A DNA stretch of 13,262 nt from Conidiobolus incongruus B7586 (Eukaryota; Entomophthoromycota; Entomophthoromycetes; Entomophthorales; Conidiobolaceae). The DNA is taken from NCBI GenBank assembly GCA_000697335.1, contig JNEM01009207.1, forward strand, positions 1 through 13,262. The letters are read 5' to 3'. Shown here one piece after another: positions 1 through 9,353 of this stretch; the first letter of the stretch is position 1, and each line of letters opens with the position of its first letter. The position numbers and the translations under genes were made by a program. The notes below the pieces were generated by a model, which was not told the DNA's origin, did not search any database, and was given only the letters and a program-made list of their open reading frames with translations.

Positions 1-270
1 TATTATAATTTCAAAATGAATATAATAAAATTTATAAAGTAATATCTATATAAATAATTCAAAAAAGCTATTTTATCTAGTATACTCACTTTATAATAAT
101 CTATATTCATATAATTACTCTAGGTAATCAAAAAATATAATAAAGAAAATTTATCATTTATAAAACAGATTATTTTATATATGATAAAATATTAGTTTTT
201 AATATTTTTATCTATTTGGAAATATCATAAGTTTGCCAAAAGCATATAAAGAGATATTAAAAATAAAGGA
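1..270 (+). repeat. Diverged dispersed repeat, copy 1
   Basis: This copy is in inverted orientation to the two at the right end. Its block 75-129 aligns without gaps to the reverse complement of 11916-11970, with 40 of 55 positions the same. A second anchor follows 64 bases later: AGTTTTTAAT (194-203), eight bases, then CTATTT (212-217). The same order, strand and spacing occur in copies 2 and 3. Homology fades after about 270 and runs off the left edge. No protein motif is visible and the family is unidentified. Confidence 0.7.
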
Positions 271-2302
271 AAATATTAGTTTTGAATAATCTTTTAATAT
301 ATATATATATATTAATAAGTATATTTTGTTTTATTATTATAACATCTTTTTTAATTTCAAGGATAAAAATTTTTTATAATATATAAAAAAATAGATTCAA
401 TCACTATCTATTTATTAATTAAATAATATAATATGTATTTGATCATAATTGCTTATACTTAACAAAAATATTATATTATATAACTCGAATAGATATAGAG
501 TCTAATTTATAATATTTTAGTAATTAGAAATATAGATAAAATTATTAAATTTTATATATCAGCAAGCTTAACAGTTTTGGTATTAATATTGCTTTGAGTA
601 ATCGATAATATAGTTATAAAAAACCCTATCAAAAATATAGTAGATCTATAAAATATTATATATTGGCTTTTATTAACAAAAACCCTAATTTGAATAATTT
701 TAGTTTACAAAAAATATTACAAAATATTAATAATTACCAAAATGCTATTAATTAAACTTTTGAAATTAATAAATTTTATAATACAAAATATATTAAAATT
801 TAACGCAAGAAGGTATATATTTCAAAATTTCGCATAAAATATATCAATTAAGTCAAATAATAATTTGAAATATAATATTAACTTAATCTATATTATTAAC
901 TCAACTGTTATTTAATTTATTATAGCTTTGCTATATTATAAATTAATTCTATATTAAAATATTTTTCTTTATTTTTCCTATATTTTGTGATTTTTAATAT
1001 TTTACTATATAATGGTTAATTTAATGTTTTAAACCAAACCTGATTCTTTATAAATAAATATAATTTGATAAATAAAAGTTTAAAATTATTATATATATAT
1101 AAGATAATAGCTCTGATAAAATATGATTAATTTAATAAATATATTACTATATATTGGTTATTTCATGATTATCAACTAATAAATTAAAATTTTTATATTA
1201 AAATATTTAATCAATAAATTTATAAAATAGTTGCTTTATTTCTCTATAATTCTTAAATTAAAAATATTTTAATAATATTTTTAGCCAGTAATTATTAAAC
1301 CCAAATAAATAGCTATTGAGCTTAAGTTTTAAAAATTAATCATAATATTTGCTAAAACTATTGTATATATGAAATATTATTAATATGGTAAATTTTTTAT
1401 AATAAATATTGACCTTAATTTTGAAAGCTAGCTTTAATACTCTAGCTATATTAATTTATATAAATAAATAACAATATAAAGTTAAATATATGTTTAGAAA
1501 AAGTAAGTGAAAGTTATTTAAGATTTTATTAATCTTATTAATAAATAAATTACTATATAAGTAATTCTATATTATAGGTTATAATGAATATTATTTTTTT
1601 AACAATATAACAATATATAACTTTTATAATAATTTCACTAATTTTAAACTATATTTTTTTCAATGATATTAGATTTTTTGCTCAAAATAAAACTTTTAAA
1701 CAAATAGGATATTTATAAAGTTTAATTAGTAATCAAATATAAAGGTCTATTTTAAGTTATCAGATATATCAACAATCCATTATTAATTCAATATATTAGT
1801 TGTTTTTAAACATTATTATATAAAAATTAATTTATCAAGGGTTAATTTATAATTTAGCTTGGGTAATATAAATAACAGTTATTTATAATAATAATAAGGG
1901 TTTAGTTGAATTTTAATATTCATAGTAATAAAATTGAAATATTGTAAATGATATTGTAAAATAGCTTTAGCAATATAGCAATAATAAGAAAATAAAATAA
2001 ATTTATCTATAAAATCAAATATCAATTAAAAAACTAATCTATTAATTAAAAAATAATTAAGATCTTTAATTTATCATTTAAATATATAAACCACTTTGCA
2101 ATATAAAGATTATAATTTTATTAAAGTTATAGGTCTAATATGTCAAAATATATAAACTTTTTTAATAAACATTTTATTTTTAACTTAAATTCTTGATTAT
2201 ATATTTTTATTTCAATATCAATTAGATTAGTTCATTAATAAAATACCTAGGCTAAAATTGTATTGATTACAATATCTAATATCAAATATAGTTTATGATT
2301 AA
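271..2302. other. A+T desert, no gene seen
   Basis: Short A/T words dominate; there are no frames of note and only scattered CG dinucleotides. At 1555-1590 a stretch reading TATAGGTTATAAT resembles the end block of the dispersed repeat in the orientation of copies 2 and 3, but the second anchor is missing at the expected distance, so I do not call a fourth copy. Nothing else is supported. Confidence 0.6.
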
Positions 2303-2670
2303 ACTAATAACATTGTGGTTTTACTGATTACTAATAGGACATTGTTAATAGGCAAGAAAACGGTTCGCTCTGGTTTGTTTAATAATTTGGGTTAGGGCGC
2401 TCTATTAGGGTTCTTGAAGAGTTTATTAGGCTTCATAAAGAACAAGAGGTGAAGATGAAAATGTATTCCAACAATGATTCTTTTATAGACCATATGCTAG
2501 CCGTAAGTAGTGTAACAAAGAGAACTAGGTCTTCAGAAAAATAAGAACTTAAAATGATGCGACAGGTATTATGAGATTACAACTCCATAAGGTAATAGAT
2601 GATGAGCTGAAGTTGATCGTGCGGGTTACCTTCATGATAACTGCATTATATATTATCTGATAAAATTACA
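2303..2670. other. Island of normal composition in the A+T desert, unidentified
   Basis: Base composition rises sharply here compared with both sides. On the plus strand three open stretches follow one another in three different frames: 2303-2392 (30 codons), 2386-2541 (52 codons, with the readable run VLEEFIRLHKEQE) and 2553-2657 (35 codons, with MRLQLHKVIDDELKL). The minus strand also has an open run of 47 codons (2436-2576), so the strand is uncertain. It has several hairpin-forming parts, for example 2608-2634 (TGAAG against CTTCA). It could be a decayed coding fragment of unknown origin or a non-coding RNA gene. I cannot name it and do not join its parts. Confidence 0.4.
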
Positions 2671-4318
2671 ATGACTTAAATAGTTTATACTCGGTATTAA
2701 AAATATATGATAGATAACTATCAATAGTAAATAAGAATCAATAAACTTAATAATTGGCAAAACTACCATAGACCTTGAATTACAGAATTAAATAATAACC
2801 TAATATATAAATATATCATTATATATACTAATATAATATAAATGAACTTTACCTATCTTTTGCTTTTATTTATTATCATTTGGAAATAAAGTAATTTGGT
2901 TGATCAAATTAAATATATCTGATTTATATATACAGAATGACAAAAATTTATTTAGATATATTATGCAAAGAATATTTAATATCTTAATATTACTTTATAA
3001 AATATACAGAATTTAAAATATTATTTAATTTATTACTCTATAATAATAATTATTTCCAATAAATCTTAAATATTTTTAATTAAATAAATATTCTTAAAAA
3101 GATTATTCAAACTATACTTTTATATAACTTAGGTATAATGAGTAAGCTTAAAAATTCTTTAATATTAGAAATTAGCCTAAATATTTTAGAATAATACTAT
3201 ATTAAAATAGAATATAGTCTTATATATTAAAATGATAAAAAATTAATATATTTAAAATTTCAATCTATTATATCAAATATTTTAAGTTTAAACAAATTTA
3301 TCAGATATTACCAATTAAATATATATATTGATATATATCCAAAACTATATAATAATAATTGAATTTATTTAAGAATATTTATATCATATTAATATTTATA
3401 GTTATATTTTAATTTATTATTATATATTTATAGTATTTAATAAATGATTTATTATACTAATGATATCTAGTTTAATTAATATTAAATAAAATATATAGTA
3501 AGTGGAAAATAAATTTAAATTGGAAATTAAATGCTATTTATTTATATTTATAGTATTATTGTTTATTTCTTTCTAATTTAAATACAGAGTCATTATTTTG
3601 AATAATTTTATCTTAATTTCATTATATCTATATTTATAATATATTTAGACATAATCAAAAATAAATATTTTAGAAATTTTTAATAAAGTAATATATGTAT
3701 AATAAATATTAATTATCTTAAAATCTTAAAATAAAATGAAATATATTAAATATAAAGAAATAATAATATATATTATTCTTAATTTTAATATCTATATAAT
3801 ATTAAAATAATTATATCGATATTTTAAAATATTAGAAAATATTGAATATTCACCTAACTAAATATAACATCAGACGAAGTTAATTAATAATAGAATATAA
3901 AAATATTCAAAGCAACAGTTTAATATTAAATTATATTTATTAAATATTTTGGCAATGATTTAATTAAGTTATTTAATATTTATTAAAATTTATTATCTAT
4001 TGATTTAAATAAAAATTTTTAATATTTAATATCAAAAATTTACTAATAAATTGGAATTTCGCCTTTAAACATATATATTAATAATATTCCATGTAAAAAA
4101 TTTCTTTTATAAAATATTTTTGAAAATATAATTATTAATACTCTTATCTATATTATCCAAATTAAATATAGAGAAATTAACAAAATTAAAATATAATTTT
4201 AATGTATAATTAAGTTATTTTGTAAATTTGAGGAAATAAATGAGATTTGATAATAAATATAGAGTTATTTTCAATGTCAAATTCAAAGTACCATTTTATG
4301 AGTGAATCTGAATAATAA
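2671..4318. other. A+T desert, no gene seen
   Basis: This is the poorest stretch in G+C: sampled lines at 3241 and 3361 hold 5 and 4 G or C in 60 bases. I see no frame, no tRNA and no repeat with clear copies. It is best read as fully decayed intergenic or repeat DNA. Confidence 0.6.
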
Positions 4319-4392
4319 GCTTCCATGGTGCAATTTACTAACTCGTTCGACTGTTAATTGGGTAGTTGGTAGTTTAATCCCACCTGGGAGAG
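4319..4392 (+). pseudogene. Decayed tRNA-Asn (GTT) copy
   Basis: The 74 bases fold onto the tRNA plan: acceptor GCTTCCA with TGGGAGA; anticodon stem TTCGA with TTGGG around the loop CTGTTAA, giving anticodon GTT; T arm GGTAG with CCACC; discriminator G. It matches eukaryotic tRNA-Asn, including the CGTTCG-CTGTTAA core. It is not functional as seen: the D stem has two mismatches, the D-loop GG is lost, the T stem has an A-C mismatch, and the invariant TTCGA of the T loop reads TTTAA. Both internal promoter boxes are damaged. The CG to TA change in box B is what deamination on both strands of a CpG would give. It could also be the head of an old tRNA-derived SINE, but I see no copies. Confidence 0.8.
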
Positions 4393-5174
4393 TTTATCTC
4401 ATTTAATTATACATTTTTATTTCAAATTTTTAATACTTTACCCATTTTTTAAATTTATATAATTATTTGATAATAATATGTATAATATATTGAATATAAT
4501 ATTAATAAACTAATATAAATATATATTGATTAGTGAAATCTTATATAATTAGAAGGTTAATATTAGACAAAATTATCCAAAAATACTCCAATAAAATATA
4601 CTATATCTTATTAATGATATCGTATTAATGACATCTCTCTTTAATATCATTATTAGTATTTAGAATTTAAGTTATTTTATAAATTTTGAAATACCAGCTT
4701 TAAAATTATTGAAATTAATTTTAACCAGTGAATATATAATGATTAATCTGATATATATTTATAAAAATTATTTCTAAAAATAATTATCACGAAATTCAAG
4801 AGTTGATAATATTTGAAAATATACAGTTTTTCTAATATAAATAATCTGAATAAAATCCTCTTACCTCAATATCAAACAAACTTTAATTAATTTTATATTT
4901 TTACATCTAATCAATATTAAAAATGTAATGACAAATGAATATCACAATTAAAATATGAATTAATTAAATCACTTCAACTCCTCATCCAATAATAATTGGG
5001 TAAATTTTATTATATTTATTGGCTATATTTGAAATGTCGATTATATGCTATTTTAAGGATTCTAAAATATATAACCCGAAATAAGACAATTGATTAAAAT
5101 TGAAAAGTGTATATGCTTTCAAGTTATTATCTTGGTTTCAAATTGATTATTATGAATTTATAAATAGTATTATA
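4393..5174. other. A+T-rich spacer, no gene seen
   Basis: It contains small local repeats only, such as TATTAATGATAT and TATTAATGACAT in tandem near 4609-4634 and the inverted pair TAATGATAT (4612-4620) and ATATCATTA (4644-4652). TTAAGTTATTTT followed by TAAATTT-type sequence occurs both here and near 4210, which may mark a very old duplication. No coding signal. Confidence 0.5.
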
Positions 5175-5362
5175 ATTGGCTCAAATGTAAAATAATTTAT
5201 TATTGAATATTTCATTTTCACCAGTATATTGGATTAATTCACTGTGGAAAGAATAGTATTGTTAAATAAATCAAAACTTTTGTTGTGATATATTGAATTT
5301 TCTGTCAAATATTATTTATTAATATTCAATGTAAACAAAGTGAAATATTATAATGAGCCAAT
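5175..5362. mobile_element. Foldback (MITE-like) element candidate
   Basis: ATTGGCTCA (5175-5183) and TGAGCCAAT (5354-5362) are perfect inverted ends of a 188-base segment. An inner inverted pair, TTGAATATT (5203-5211) and AATATTCAA (5321-5329), is nested in the same order. The 10-mer ATTGGCTCAA of the left end occurs again at 10800-10809, and the following bases there resemble the right end (CATTTCA against TATTTCA at a similar distance). No clear target duplication is seen, though TA flanks the left end and overlaps the right one. There is no coding capacity. It fits a non-autonomous DNA transposon, but the arms are short. Confidence 0.35.
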
Positions 5363-5468
5363 AAATTAAATTTAAATGTTAATTTAAAATGTCAACTTTA
5401 ATTAATGCTACGTCATCAAAAAAGTGTATTTCAAATATATTTATAAAAAATCATTTTATTCATTCATA

Positions 5469-5687
5469 TCAGTATTTCTGATAAAAACATAAAATATAAT
5501 TATAGATACTAATAAACATTCTCCAATTTTGGCATTTAAATATCAACTCCATATTATTAATTGAAATTATAATTGTACGGTTATTCACATTAACAATCTT
5601 AACATATTCAAAAAATTGAGGTAAATAAGATTTTTTACATGGTACAATTAAATTAAATAAAGCAATTTGACTAAGATATTCTGACAT
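5469..5687 (-). CDS. Hypothetical 72-residue reading frame, possibly chance
   Basis: This is the longest open frame outside BTA1. It starts MSEYLSQIALF and ends TGA (5471-5469); an in-frame stop lies a few codons upstream of the ATG. It contains three Cys, one Trp and two Pro, not just Asn, Lys, Ile and Tyr, but it has no family motif I recognise and no clear signal peptide. It points away from the plus-strand candidate at 5731, only 43 bases apart. A frame of 72 codons is unusual but not impossible here. It could be an exon, a relic or chance. Confidence 0.2.
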   Translation of the reverse strand: MSEYLSQIALFNLIVPCKKSYLPQFFEYVKIVNVNNRTIIISINNMELIFKCQNWRMFISIYNYILCFYQKY

Positions 5688-5730
5688 TTTAGATAATACT
5701 TAACCATATTTTACACAAAATATTTGTATT

Positions 5731-6250
5731 ATGGATAATGGAAATGAGAACGATTTTGTCTTTTATCGTTTTTCTGATGTAGTAGAAGCAGTAAGCATTA
5801 TTAATTATAAATTGACTGTTATTAAATTCCCAATTTAATCATCCACTTTAAAGTTCTCAATTTCTTGTGATAACTCATAGAATTTTGTTGTAAATTGGAG
5901 TTGAATCCATTATTATGTTGAAAATTGAATACCTTTAATAGTAATATGACAAAATGATGTTAAAAAAAATATTTTTTTGATATAAAAAATAAATATTTAT
6001 TATAATATAACATTACAAATTTAATATGAAAATTTACCTAAAGAAAATTTATTTACAATTAGTTTGGAGTGTGATCATTTGAATTGTATTAAATATAAAT
6101 TATTAAAATAATAAATATTATTAGATTGTTAATATAATATTTGCATTATATTTTTTAAGGATGATTTTGATTTTTCAGTTATTAGATTGTTTTCTAATAA
6201 ATAATTTAATTGGAATCAAAAGTTGGATGAAAGATATGTTTATTGATTAA
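5731..6250 (+). CDS. Candidate very small spliced gene, convergent to BTA1
   Basis: I do not recognise this. An ATG at 5731 with A at -3 and G at +4 opens MDNGNENDFVFYRFSDVVEA, followed at once by a donor-like GTAAGC (5791-5796). A T-rich stretch ending in CAG (6176-6178) could be the acceptor; the next 23 codons (6179-6247) are open in the right phase and end at TAA 6248-6250, giving a 43-residue product with an intron of 388 bases. Unspliced, the frame is 35 codons ending at 5838. Another acceptor (CATAG, near 5880) gives an even shorter product. An AATAAA follows at 6389. The composition of the first exon is protein-like for such A+T-rich DNA, but the length is small enough for chance. Confidence 0.2.
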
Positions 6251-6388
6251 AATGAAATAATATAAAATTTTAGTGACTTTGAATATTGGTTTGATTAATA
6301 TTGAATAATAATGGTAATAGGCAAATTGATATAATAATATAAATAATTCAAATTATATAATATATAATAGAAAAAACAAATTTAAGCA

Positions 6389-6401
6389 AATAAAGTTTAT
6401 T
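6389..6401. terminator. Two-way AATAAA polyadenylation signal candidate
   Basis: AATAAA on the plus strand (6389-6394) and AATAAA on the minus strand (6401-6396) are arranged around a central G. For BTA1 the minus-strand copy lies about 230 bases beyond the stop codon and is the only exact AATAAA I find there. For the plus-strand gene candidate ending at 6250 the plus copy lies about 140 bases downstream. Fungal poly(A) signals are loose and A+T-rich DNA gives chance matches. Confidence 0.35.
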
Positions 6402-6423
6402 GTAAGTGAGTATACAAAAGAAT

Positions 6424-6473
6424 CATTGAATGAATAAAATCACTCATGATATAAAGTGATATTCTATTCAATG
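6424..6473 (-). other. Long stem-loop in the 3' region of BTA1 (distal)
   Basis: The arms CATTGAAT, GAAT and ATCACT (6424-6431, 6432-6435, 6439-6444) pair with AGTGAT, ATTC and ATTCAATG (6455-6460, 6461-6464, 6466-6473). That gives 18 base pairs, an AAA bulge on one side, a single T bulge on the other, and a 10-base loop. On the minus strand it follows the BTA1 stop by about 160 bases and precedes the AATAAA at 6401-6396. A 3' UTR role is plausible. It also contains a plus-strand AATAAA at 6433-6438. Confidence 0.55.
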
Positions 6474-6538
6474 CCAAAAAATGATAAAAATATTAAACAA
6501 AATAATAACTATATGGAGATATGATACAAATATTATAA

Positions 6539-6573
6539 GATCTCAAAATGAGGAACTAGAGAGAGTTGAGATC
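6539..6573 (-). other. Stem-loop in the 3' region of BTA1 (proximal)
   Basis: GATCTCAA (6539-6546) and TTGAGATC (6566-6573) form a perfect 8-bp stem with a 19-base purine-rich loop. It starts 57 bases beyond the BTA1 stop codon, so it should lie in the 3' untranslated region. It could act in mRNA stability or 3' end formation, but nothing in the sequence decides this. Confidence 0.45.
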
Positions 6574-6630
6574 ATATAATAAATTGACCAAAGATTACGA
6601 TTCCATGTCAAGTCAACGAAGTTCCAAATT

Positions 6631-8991
6631 CTATAATTTGGTAGCTTTGTAGAAACTGGCATACATGTTGACACGATCCAAAGCTTCCTTGGTGCCGGGT
6701 TTGCGAATAGCAACGGGTTCAACCTTGAAACCAACCTTAGTGAAGATTTCATTGTACCAGGGATGTCTGGCAGATGAACGCCAGAATACATAACCACCTT
6801 GTTTAACAGTACGGTGAACCATCTTAATTTCATCGGTGGCATCCTTTTCGTTGAACCAGTCCATATGGTCCATCAAGACAACCTTAGTTAAGGTATTGGG
6901 TTCAAGAGATTCTAAAACTTTGATGATGGAGCTTGTGTGGAGGCGGACAGTGTCTAAGATACCGGAGGTCTTCAAACGACGGAAACCAGTTTCGCTAACG
7001 TAGGTAGGACAGCTTTCCTTAGTGTAGTGGAGTAAGAGACATAAGAGGTAGAAGTATTGATCGTCAGCAAAGAGAGAACGATGGACAATAGGATCAAGAG
7101 TATCAGTAAGATATTGGTGACTGGTACCCTCAGCTAACAACATATCAAATTGGTTAATGGGAACACCAAGAGCAGTCCATAAGAAAGCAGGATTATCAAG
7201 CATGCGAACAAACCATTTGTTAAGAAGAGCAGGGCGGAAATCCTTCTCCCAAATGGCAATTTGCTCTTCAAGAGTCTTGGCCTTGCAGAGAGCTTGGACA
7301 GCTTCCTTCTTACCAAGTAGCTTGATGAGGTAACGGACTAGATTGAGAGCATATCCAGAGCATCCAGTCTTGAAGAAGTTGTCGAGGAAGCGGTGTCCAT
7401 TGAACTTCCAGTATTGGTAAGCAGGAGAAGACATGTGGGGAGATAGTTTATTATCCAAGAGATCAATAAAATCTTCATGCTTACCCATACCGAACATCTT
7501 CCAGAAATCATCATAGGGAAGGGCAGTGATAGCAGCTAACTTGAGTTCCAAGAGATGGTTTTGATGAGGGTTCATATCAACACAGTGGATGCGCTTGATA
7601 TCAGCATGGCAAAGGTAGTCCAAGGCATTGTCACCAGCACTAGTAATAACAAACATTTCATCATCAGGTTTCAAGTCAAGGACTTTCAAATCTTCGCGAG
7701 GATCTTCCCAGGTGAAGGCGTAGATGTAAGTGTTGAATTGAGTGTGACATTTGAGGGTAGGATCATAAGGAAGCCTCCAAGGGGAAAGAGTTACATTTCC
7801 CACAGTGAGTGGAGCACTTGTTTGAGCAACAGTAAGAGCCTCAGGGGAAGAAATCTTTTCAGAAGTAGTTTGATGGGGACATCCCAACCAAACATAGTAA
7901 GGGATTTGAATAAGATAGGGGATAATGAAGTGATTACGTCCGTTGAAAGATTTGATAGTATCAAATTTATATTCAAGGTATTCACGACGGCAGGGGTGCA
8001 AGTTGATATGATCGAAATCAAACCAAATAGCCCAGAACCATCTGGTGAACCAGTTACATTGACGATTAACTAAACCACCGTTCTTGCCATTGGCAGGAGT
8101 AACTCTGCTGGAAACGTAGAAGTCAGCAACACCAATCAAACCGTCTGAAGCCAAAAGTTCTTTGACGCGGTCGATGACACCATAGAAGGTATCGATCATA
8201 GAAAGGGAGTAAGAGAGAGTAATTAATGAAATTTTACCTTCGGGGTTCTTTAAATGGGGAAGTTCAAAAGTGGCAGCATCAGCACAGACGACATGAACGT
8301 TGTTCCAGCCTTTCTTAGCAAAACGCTCTTTGGCTACTTTACACAAGGAGGGGGTTAAATCAACGAGGTAGACTTGATCGAAATCAGCAATAGGGAAGAA
8401 TTCGTTCATGCGCTCAATGTTCCAGCCAGTACCACCGCCAAGATCAATCCAAACCAAGGGCTCTCTCTTAATTCCCTTTGCAATTTGGGCCTTCAGTTGG
8501 GCAGCAGAAAGCTTGAGCATAGTAGTACGACCTCTTAAGAGTTGACCACGAGTGTCATCGTAAACTAAATAATAAAGGATCAAGATTAATTGATTGATAC
8601 ATTAATGTTTGAGTTAAAACAAAAAATGATCTAGAAAACAATAAATATTGGATGGATCCGCAATCCAATTGTCACAATTTCAGTTCATATTGAATCCCAA
8701 CATACCTTCAGCTTGATCTTTGTAAAATGATTCTAAACGAGTCTGTTGATTGGCGTTATTTCCGAGGGGCTTGAAGAAGCAGGAGTAACAGAATTTCAGG
8801 ATGGCTTGGGAACGACTATATGAGGAAAGAATGGTCAAACCTAAGACGACCAAGCTTCCAAGCATGGCCAAATGGACTCGATGCCATCCTTCAGGTACGA
8901 GACTGTCAAGCCACTTAGGATTAAAGACTAGCCAGCCGATAACGATTGCGGTAGTGGCCAGGATTCCAGCGGTTCCGGTAGTAGCAGCCAT
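6631..8991 (-). CDS. BTA1: BTA1, bifunctional betaine lipid (DGTS) synthase, two exons
   Basis: This gene makes the betaine lipid DGTS: a BtaA-type activity moves the 3-amino-3-carboxypropyl group of S-adenosylmethionine onto diacylglycerol, and a BtaB-type activity N-methylates the product three times. Exon 1 is 8991-8706 and exon 2 is 8564-6631; spliced length is 739 residues, ending at TAG 6633-6631. Seen directly: two hydrophobic segments (residues about 7-25 and 40-58), probably membrane anchors; then a methyltransferase domain with SAM motif DLGGGTGWN (136-144), an acidic residue in VDLTP (D164) and SYSLSMI (213-219); then a BtaA-like domain with WEDPR (381-385), VITSAGDNALDYL (401-413) and VDMNPHQNHLLELKLA (424-439). 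The junction restores QAE-VYDDTRGQLLRGR, as in fungal homologues. The start has A at -3 and G at +4, and an in-frame TAA lies two codons upstream. In fungi such as Neurospora this enzyme is known to replace phosphatidylcholine with DGTS in phosphate starvation. No truncation is seen. Confidence 0.96.
8565..8705 (-). other. Spliceosomal intron of BTA1 (141 nt, phase 1)
   Basis: On the minus strand exon 1 ends GAAG and is followed by the donor GTATGT (8705-8700). The acceptor is TTTAG, its AG at 8566-8565, after a T-rich stretch. Splicing joins G from exon 1 to TT of exon 2, giving a Val codon and keeping the conserved VYDDTR reading. Without splicing, exon 1 runs into a stop soon after the donor, so the two conserved parts need the intron. 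Possible branch sites are TTTTAACTC or TTAATC nearer the acceptor; neither is a perfect CTAAC match. Confidence 0.93.
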
Positions 8992-9300
8992 GGTTTACTT
9001 AAATTATAATTAATTAAATGTAGTTGTGCGCTCAGAAAAATATTCAATGATTAAAAGCAAATCCAAATTATATATAATTTGAATTTATAAAATTTTATTT
9101 CAAACAAGATAAAATATGACCGGTACAAATGATCTCTCAACACAGTTAGTAACACCAAATGGATGAACGACTGTTTATTTTGTGAAGAAGAATTTGTACT
9201 GGGGGCGATTCAATTAAAACGAAATTATTTCAGTATCAAAGGAATCTAAATTTGAAATTCACAAGGGATAAGTTCAATTTATACCCTCAATTTACACACT
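8992..9300 (-). promoter_or_regulatory. Proximal 5' region of BTA1 with two TATA-like boxes
   Basis: This stretch directly upstream of the BTA1 start has no convincing reading frame. Read on the minus strand it has TATATAA at 9074-9068, about 80 bases before the ATG, inside an 18-bp perfect palindrome (9064-9081, CAAATTATATATAATTTG). A second, more isolated TATAAAT lies at 9283-9277, preceded by GGG, about 290 bases before the ATG. Either could set transcription start. In DNA this rich in A+T such boxes arise by chance, so the assignment rests on position only. Confidence 0.35.
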
Positions 9301-9353
9301 TCAAAGCATTTTCGAATATTATATCTCCTACAAAATACTCACAAGCTCTTTAG

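Noticed and set aside
2592-2669. C/D snoRNA-like layout: GTAAT, ATGATGA (2599-2605), CTGA (2657-2660), ATTAC
   Set aside because: The 5-bp terminal stem and boxes are present, but the stem is set back from the D box, no proper D' box is seen, and the sequence before the D box is plain A/T with no likely rRNA target.
4319-4392. Functional tRNA-Asn gene
   Set aside because: The D stem is broken, D-loop GG is missing and the invariant T-loop C is T, so both promoter boxes and the fold are damaged.
6543-8021. Three other minus-strand frames (6543-6842, 7134-7316, 7791-8021)
   Set aside because: They overlap BTA1 exon 2 in the wrong frames, and BTA1 is intact and conserved there.
7555-8073. 172-codon plus-strand reading frame inside BTA1
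   Set aside because: It lies wholly antisense to the conserved BTA1 exon, and its residues show no family pattern; it is a shadow of the coding bias on the other strand.
8801-9013. 70-codon plus-strand frame opposite BTA1 exon 1
   Set aside because: It is antisense to the anchor-encoding exon 1, which is supported by the splice junction and the conserved reading across it.
9116-9166. 16-codon plus-strand frame starting MTGTND
   Set aside because: It is too short, has no splice signals that extend it convincingly, and lies in the probable BTA1 promoter.
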